Of a stretch of 64,000 bases of DNA, positions 59,256 to 64,000 are shown piece by piece. The notes under the pieces are model-generated. The model did not search any database and was not told the origin of the DNA. It worked only from the letters and a program-made list of their open reading frames with translations. This DNA comes from Bombiscardovia apis (GTDB taxonomy: Bacteria > Actinomycetota > Actinomycetes > Actinomycetales > Bifidobacteriaceae), in contig NZ_AP026800.1 in the NCBI RefSeq assembly GCF_033095945.1, forward strand, positions 310,001 to 374,000, in the 5' to 3' direction. The position numbers and the translations under genes are program-made. Numbering within the stretch: the first letter of the stretch is position 1; each line of letters opens with the position of its first letter.

Positions 59256-59357
59256 AAATGAACAAGGGACGACTCGACCGGCTTATGTGAGAAATAAGTG
59301 TGAAGCGGTCTCCCAATTAGCGGGTGTCTTCAAGAAGAGGACACCCGCTACATTTTT
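59256..59357 (+). ncRNA. Possible small RNA of about 100 bases
   Basis: The predicted start near 59256 and the terminator at 59318-59357 define a short transcript without a convincing reading frame. It does not match SRP RNA, 6S, tmRNA or RNase P by eye. It may instead be the 3' end of the PanA transcript, in which case the promoter match is chance. Confidence 0.3.
59318..59357 (+). terminator. Rho-independent terminator
   Basis: TAGCGGGTGTC (59318-59328) and GACACCCGCTA (59340-59350) form a perfect 11-bp stem with an 11-base loop, followed by CATTTTTGCG. It ends rightward transcription from the PanA pair and meets the leftward ABC operon. Confidence 0.85.
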
Positions 59358-59436
59358 GCGTGGAGCCAAGTAACTCGCGGTTTGCTCCTGTTGGGTACGG
59401 GCGCCACACTGGGGGATTGAACCGGTGTAATTTGCC

Positions 59437-60837
59437 TCAGCCAACCAAGGTGGGTTCAGAGGCAGTGGGGGCTGCGAGCTTGGCTTGGGTGCGGGTGAGG
59501 CGGGAGACCATGAGGCCGATTCCTATGTATGCCACAGCAAAGAGGAGGACGATGGCCAGTGGGGGCAGCCAGGCGGTGGAGCTGCGGGCTGAGAGGCCTT
59601 GGCCGGGGGAGTCCACGCCCATTGCGGCGGTGACTGCGGCGCTGTACCACCAGCCGGGGGTGAGCTTGCCGATGGTCTGCATGACCGGGGGCAGGGTGGC
59701 GCTACTGGAGGCTCCAGAGGTGAACATGATAACCAGGCCGAAGGTGACCGAGACGGCGTTAATGAGCGTCGAAGAGGGGTTGAACTGGGAGAGCATGAAG
59801 CCGAATGCGGAGGCGGCTGCGATGAAAGCCAGCATCATCATAAAGCTCAGCGTGATAGGGCCCCAACCTAGGCTGGAGAGGGAGCTGCCCACCTGCACGG
59901 CGGTGGCCAGCGTGGCGGCGATCATGTAAACCCAAGCAACGACGCCCAAAATGAAGGCGGCTAGGAGCTCTTGGCCGTTCATGGAGCCGGTGGGCAGGGG
60001 CGAGGCGAGGAGGCGGCGGTGGCGGTCGGCCGAGCTGAAAGCGCAGAAGAGGGTAGCGATGCAGACGGTGAGTGCAGACATAAGCGGGTATGCGCCCAGG
60101 CTTACGGTTGAGGCAAAGCCGGCGGCCAAGGTGGTGCTGCTGGCTGTATTGGTGGCCTGCACTTTGATGGCGGGCTGGTTGCTGCTGTAGTGGGCGAGCG
60201 TGTAGTCCGAAGCGGTTTTGAGTGCGGCTGCATCGACCGGCTGCGGGGCTTGCGCTGTTTCCTGAGCCAAGCTAGACAGAGCCGCGGTGCGTAGGCCGTC
60301 AAAGTAGGAGTCGACTTGGAGCTGGGCCAAGCTGCCTTGGCTGGAATTGTAGGAAGCGGAGGCCTCAACCTTGGGGAAAGCGGGGCTCTGGGCGGTGGCG
60401 GTCTCTGGATTGCTGGTGGGGGGCGCGGCAGTAGTAGCGACGGCAGCGGCGAGCGAATCGTTGAGTTTGTCCACGAATTGCTGGCCGTAGCCTTCGGGGA
60501 TAAAAACGGTCAGATTGCTCTTGCCCGAGACGTTGGCATCTTGCAGGGCTTGGGGGTCGTCGGCTACCTCCACCACGGTAGATGACTTTTTCAAGTAACT
60601 CTTTAAGCCTTGGCTCAGCTCACGCCCGGTTTGGCTGGCTTGGTCTCGGTTAATAATTGCGATTCTAGCCCGGGCCGGTTCAAACTGCCCAACGGAGCTG
60701 GAAGCCGTGGCTTTGACTGCCGACTGCATGAGGGAGCCGCCAATAATGAGCATAATAGCGCTCATGCCAACTAGGTAAAGCAAGAAATAGGACTTGTGTG
60801 CCCAGATGATGCGCAGGGCAGTTTTACAAGTACTCAT
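59437..60837 (-). CDS. ABC-2 type permease (second subunit)
   Basis: 466 residues. A single helix at about 18-40 is followed by a large extracytoplasmic domain of about 210 residues with an Ala/Pro/Thr-rich middle, then five helices at about 245-430. This layout, with ADRHRRLLASPLPTGSMNG before the second helix group, is typical of ABC-2 exporters of the YhgE/NatB or drug-efflux type. Its ATG overlaps the end of the preceding permease gene by 14 bases, with GAGGAGACA as ribosome site. Together with that gene and the ATPase it forms a heteromeric exporter. The substrate is unknown; antimicrobial peptides or lipids are possible. Confidence 0.8.
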   Translation of the reverse strand: MSTCKTALRIIWAHKSYFLLYLVGMSAIMLIIGGSLMQSAVKATASSSVGQFEPARARIAIINRDQASQTGRELSQGLKSYLKKSSTVVEVADDPQALQDANVSGKSNLTVFIPEGYGQQFVDKLNDSLAAAVATTAAPPTSNPETATAQSPAFPKVEASASYNSSQGSLAQLQVDSYFDGLRTAALSSLAQETAQAPQPVDAAALKTASDYTLAHYSSNQPAIKVQATNTASSTTLAAGFASTVSLGAYPLMSALTVCIATLFCAFSSADRHRRLLASPLPTGSMNGQELLAAFILGVVAWVYMIAATLATAVQVGSSLSSLGWGPITLSFMMMLAFIAAASAFGFMLSQFNPSSTLINAVSVTFGLVIMFTSGASSSATLPPVMQTIGKLTPGWWYSAAVTAAMGVDSPGQGLSARSSTAWLPPLAIVLLFAVAYIGIGLMVSRLTRTQAKLAAPTASEPTLVG

Positions 60838-62053
60838 AGCGTTGTCTCCTCAAAAGAATGGCGGCGCCAGCTAAGAAGAGGGCGCTCATAAGGGCCAGAA
60901 TGCCGCAGGTGCGGGCGAAAGGTGCCAAGCTGTCGTAATAAACGATGTCGTAGAAGAGGTTGGCCACCTGCTTGACTGGATTGATTAAATGGAAGAAGGG
61001 TGCGCGCTCGGCAACTGCATAGTTGATATCCATCGACTGCGTGCCGTAGAGGCCGGCGAACACGGAGAGCGTGCAGTCTAACGCTACGGTCAGCCCCATT
61101 TTGGTGGGCAGCGGAACCTTCGGAATTGAGCCCACCAGCGTGCCGAAAGCGGTAGACATGAAGGTGCCAATCGTAATCGCCACTAGGGCTATGAGGTCGC
61201 GCCCGCCTGATTCCACCTTGCAGACCGTGCGGATAAACACGTAGGCCACCAGCAGGGAAACGAAAGAGAAGAGCCAAGAGGCAAGGAAGGCGCCGGACGC
61301 TTGAAGCCACTTGGGCTGAGGCGAGGTGGAGCGCCGGGCGCCTAGGGCCGAAAGATTGGGCTGCGTGTTGCCAATCATGGCCGCAGTGGTGGAAGCGCCC
61401 AGCAAACAAGCCATGCCCAAGACGGCGAAGAAGTAGGGCGCGGTCACGGTGGGCTTCAGGTGAGTCAGGCGAATCTGGCGAGTATAAGTGTCGTTGCCAG
61501 ACAGAATTTGCGCTTGAAAACTGGGGTTTGCCAGCAGCCGAGGGTTGGTTTTTGCTACGGCTGCAAGGGCGGAACCGGTCTGGTTAAGGCGGCCAAAAGA
61601 GGACGCCATAATGCTGACCGTGATGCCCTTAGTGGCGGAAGAATCGGACTGGATTTCGGCCGCATCTTTGCTGGAGAGGACCATGTTGACCTGGCCTGCA
61701 TCGTCGGCATAAATGTAGCCGATGTCTTGCTGGCGGTTCAAGCGCTGCCGGGCTTCACTTGCCGAGGATACGGCAGTGGAGTCAATAAGATGGCTGGTCG
61801 TATCCTCGCCGCTTTTGCTCGATTTTGCCTCTCCCGATATGGCTTTTACAAGCTCCTGAGCCCCGCGGTTGGCCTGCCAATTGCTGTCGTTGACTACGGA
61901 GAAGGGCTGGGCGGCGATAGTATAGTCATCTTGAATATTGCCAATCATGCCCATAAGCATGGCCGCTAAAATGACCGGGAAAGTTAAGACCCAGAAGAGG
62001 GCAGAGGGGTTGCGCGTCGCGGTTTTGACGTTGAGTTTGAATGAGTTCCACAT
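60824..62053 (-). CDS. ABC-2 type permease (first subunit)
   Basis: 409 residues. One N-terminal helix (about 20-38, LFWVLTFPVILAAMLMGMI), a large extracytoplasmic domain of about 170 residues, then five or six helices between about 200 and 400, ending in the basic LLRRQRYEYL. The same architecture occurs in the next gene, so the two are likely partners from an old duplication. It lies 49 bases after the ATPase gene with a GGAGC site before the ATG. Role as for its partner: the membrane channel of an exporter driven by the upstream ATPase. Confidence 0.8.
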   Translation of the reverse strand: MWNSFKLNVKTATRNPSALFWVLTFPVILAAMLMGMIGNIQDDYTIAAQPFSVVNDSNWQANRGAQELVKAISGEAKSSKSGEDTTSHLIDSTAVSSASEARQRLNRQQDIGYIYADDAGQVNMVLSSKDAAEIQSDSSATKGITVSIMASSFGRLNQTGSALAAVAKTNPRLLANPSFQAQILSGNDTYTRQIRLTHLKPTVTAPYFFAVLGMACLLGASTTAAMIGNTQPNLSALGARRSTSPQPKWLQASGAFLASWLFSFVSLLVAYVFIRTVCKVESGGRDLIALVAITIGTFMSTAFGTLVGSIPKVPLPTKMGLTVALDCTLSVFAGLYGTQSMDINYAVAERAPFFHLINPVKQVANLFYDIVYYDSLAPFARTCGILALMSALFLAGAAILLRRQRYEYL

Positions 62054-62102
62054 AAGTGCTCCTTAAGGCGGCTGGACTGCTGACTGTTTGCGCGGTTGCG
62101 CT

Positions 62103-63059
62103 CTAGTCGCGCAGTTCCTTGCCGGTCAGTTCTAGGAACACGTCGTTGAGCGAGGGCGGGCGGCTGGTGAGATGGCCGTAAGAGGTGCCCGTGCTTTCTA
62201 AGACTGCCAGCACATCTTGGAAGTTGTGCTCGCCTTGGCGGCAGTGAATAACCAGCTCTTGGCCATTGTATTCGGTGGTCTGAGCTAGGGGGAGGGCGCG
62301 AATCTGGGCTAGGGTGGACTCGCTAATGTCGAGCGTTTCGACCGTAATTTGCTCGCCCGCTTCGACCATGCCCTTGAGCTCGTCTGCGGAACCGAGCGCG
62401 ATGCGGCGGCCGTGGTCCATAATCATGATGCGCGTGCAAATTTGCTCGACTTCTTCCATGTAATGACTGGTGTAGACCACGCTCGCACCCTGGGCGTTGA
62501 GCCGCTCGATGCCCTCCAAAATGGCGTTGCGGCTCTGCGGATCCACGGCCACGGTGGGCTCGTCGAAGAAGATGAGGTCGGGCTGGTGGGCGATGCCACA
62601 GGCGATGTTGAGGCGGCGCAAGAGGCCACCTGAGAGCTTGCCGGGGCGGAACTTGCGGAAGTCGCCCAGGCCTACGAAGTCGATGGCCTGCTCGACTAAG
62701 TCCTTGCGCTCGGCTTTGTTGCTTACGTAGAGCGAGCAGAAGTAGTCGATATTCTCCTGCACATTCAGCTCGTTAAAAACGGCCATATTCTGCGGAACTA
62801 CGCCGATTCTGCGCTTAAGGTCGTAAGCCGTGGGGCTCATTTCCTTGCCAAAAATGCGCACCGAGCCCGAGTCGAAAGTGAGCAGGGAGAGGATGCAATT
62901 GATGGCGGTGGTCTTGCCCGAGCCGTTGGGGCCCAGCAGGCCGAATACTTCGCCGCGCCGCACGTCCAAGTCAAAGTGGTCCAGGGCCACCATATCCCCA
63001 TACCGCTTCACCAACTTGCTCGCGCTCAGCGCCGGCCCAAAATTCTGTAAACTATCCAT
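62103..63059 (-). CDS. ABC transporter ATPase (ABC-2 exporter)
   Basis: 318 residues from the ATG at 63059 (MDSLQNFGPALS); the frame extends ten codons upstream to a GTG. Walker A GPNGSGKTT (about 43-51), the Q-loop GVVPQNMAVF (about 86-95), the signature KLSGGLLRRLNIACGI (about 144-159, with Leu-Leu in place of the usual Gln-Lys), Walker B LIFFDEPTVAVDP (about 167-179) and the H-loop TSHYMEE are all present. A C-terminal domain of about 90 residues ends in PSLNDVFLELTGKELRD, a hallmark of DrrA/NodI-type exporter ATPases. It leads the three-gene leftward operon. Confidence 0.92.
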   Translation of the reverse strand: MDSLQNFGPALSASKLVKRYGDMVALDHFDLDVRRGEVFGLLGPNGSGKTTAINCILSLLTFDSGSVRIFGKEMSPTAYDLKRRIGVVPQNMAVFNELNVQENIDYFCSLYVSNKAERKDLVEQAIDFVGLGDFRKFRPGKLSGGLLRRLNIACGIAHQPDLIFFDEPTVAVDPQSRNAILEGIERLNAQGASVVYTSHYMEEVEQICTRIMIMDHGRRIALGSADELKGMVEAGEQITVETLDISESTLAQIRALPLAQTTEYNGQELVIHCRQGEHNFQDVLAVLESTGTSYGHLTSRPPSLNDVFLELTGKELRD

Positions 63060-63250
63060 ATCCCCATCATTCCACCCCACCCCCGCCACCCCCAGTGACC
63101 CCAGTCACCACTTGCGCCCGCCTCCGCCCTCCGCCCCATGACATTTGTCACGATTTCTACGCGGCTTGATGTTTATGGTGGATGGCGAACAGAGTTGGAT
63201 TACAAATCGCGGTACTCTAAGATGAGTATGAACAGGCGAAAGGGGTAGAT

Positions 63251-63476
63251 ATGACTATGGTCTATTACGGCATCCCGCTGTCGGAAGATGTGATTTATCA
63301 GGGCGAGCGCAAGGCTCGTGAACAAGGCAGCTCGTTTGTTTTCGCAGCTACAAGAGTACGCCAGCAAGCTTGCTCAAGTCGGAGCCGATGAAGACGAGAC
63401 AGTGTTGCACAATCAGGAAGAAATAAGAGACCATTTCGGTGCAATAATGCGCAAAGTTAGGGAAGAATGTGTATGA
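63251..63476 (+). pseudogene. Small frameshifted gene of unknown function
   Basis: AAAGGGG followed by ATG at 63251 starts MTMVYYGIPLSEDVIYQGER, but the frame ends at 63391 after 46 codons with an unconvincing Ser/Arg-rich tail. The +1 frame takes over with a protein-like helical sequence (RLFSQLQEYASKLAQVG, then LHNQEEIRDHFGAIMRKVR) up to TGA at 63474-63476. Together they would make a protein of about 75 residues. A single-base deletion or insertion near 63320-63335, or a programmed shift, would explain it. The family is not recognised. Confidence 0.4.
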
Positions 63477-63583
63477 GATTGTCCATAGCGAGCTGACTTC
63501 TGGCCGGTTCCTTAAGCGCTGGCCGACTCAACGATGATGTCGCGCGGGCTAAGCACAAGTTGCGCAATGAGGTTGGCCAACTA

Positions 63584-64000
63584 ATGGGACGAATCATAAC
63601 GCGGTTGGGGCTTGTTGGGCTTTGTGCTTTGTGTGGGGGTTGGTGGAGCGGCGGTTTTTCTGAACCGTTGGCGGCCGGGTTGGTGGCTGTGGTGGCTGCT
63701 GGTGGCTTTTATGAGTGGTTGTGGCCGCGAGATAGCGCTTTGTGGGCCGATGCTGTACTAGCTCTCGTCTCGATTGCTCTTCCGATTTGGCTTGTCTTTG
63801 TACCCGTCCTCGCCTTCGACGCTGGTCTCAATATGGGCGTTTGGGGCTCGGAATCTATGGTTGAAGTTTCGACTTTCCGCTGCGGTCGCAAGCCTTGGCG
63901 TTCTTGGGTTGTGGACGTTTGTGGAAGATCGCAGCGTGAGGCAACCTCTTCTTGGTTGTTCTTAGTGCTCATTCCGGCGCTGGCGTGGATGCTCCCTATT
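63584..64000 (+). CDS. Membrane protein, 5' part only; possible sensor kinase N-terminus
   Basis: An open frame of 139 codons that runs off the window without a stop. It starts MGRIITRLGLVGLCALCGGWW and has hydrophobic segments at about 6-22, 28-46, 55-75 and again at the end (SSWLFLVLIPALAWMLPI). GAGG lies 11 bases before the ATG. In-frame codons continue upstream to a stop at 63494, so a TTG at 63560 is also possible. ABC-2 exporters of this kind are often next to two-component systems, and a membrane sensor kinase would fit, but no kinase motif is inside the window. Confidence 0.5.
   Translation, partial: MGRIITRLGLVGLCALCGGWWSGGFSEPLAAGLVAVVAAGGFYEWLWPRDSALWADAVLALVSIALPIWLVFVPVLAFDAGLNMGVWGSESMVEVSTFRCGRKPWRSWVVDVCGRSQREATSSWLFLVLIPALAWMLPI

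Overview
The window reads as one contiguous piece of a moderately high-GC actinobacterial chromosome, most likely a member of the Bifidobacteriaceae. The support is the order rpsF-ssb-rpsR-rplI, the murA/plsC/gpsA/ddl group next to an IclR regulator, class C sortase pili, and the frequent use of GTG/TTG starts and apparently leaderless genes. An NDH-2 plus cytochrome bd module is unusual for classical intestinal bifidobacteria but is known from insect-gut species such as Bifidobacterium asteroides, so an insect-associated or related lineage is my best guess. This is inference; no 16S or marker search was possible.

Layout. 1-7.5 kb: end of a cell-wall polysaccharide export and glycosyltransferase locus (Wzt-like ATPase C-terminus, a GT4-like enzyme, a 1366-residue multi-domain GT2 protein, a separate GT2). 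7.7-8.9 kb: secreted C39-like peptidase. 9-10.8 kb: rpsF-ssb-rpsR-rplI with a structured leader. 10.9-20.9 kb: mixed metabolic and transport genes (tautomerase, GtrA, two MFS carriers, a histidine phosphatase, a DUF805 protein, a ThiXY-like importer without its ATPase, an MBL hydrolase) with two LacI-type palindromes. 21.1-24.6 kb: nrdDG behind a promoter overlapped by two well-formed NrdR boxes. 24.6-26.5 kb: gltX, tRNA-Glu, tRNA-Gln. 28-36.8 kb: ndh, cydABDC, and a convergent polyprenyl diphosphate synthase.

36.8-37.3 kb is an array of five related palindromes. 37.3-47.6 kb: metallophosphoesterase, IclR regulator, two CPBP membrane proteases, murA, plsC, gpsA, ddl. 47.8-58 kb: a sortase-dependent pilus locus with major pilin, large LPETG tip or adhesin protein, two paralogous membrane proteins of unknown function and two class C sortases. 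58.2-59.4 kb: an AT-richer insert with a Panacea (PanA/DUF4065) antitoxin-like gene, a small unknown gene that could be its toxin, and a possible small RNA. 59.4-64 kb: an ABC-2 exporter (ATPase plus two permeases), a small frameshifted gene, and the start of a membrane protein that runs off the window.

The most promising candidates for undescribed biology are the PanA-linked gene pair with its trailing RNA-like unit, the paralogous protein pair inside the pilus operon, the palindrome array at 36.9-37.25 kb, and the internally duplicated glycosyltransferase in which one catalytic module has decayed.
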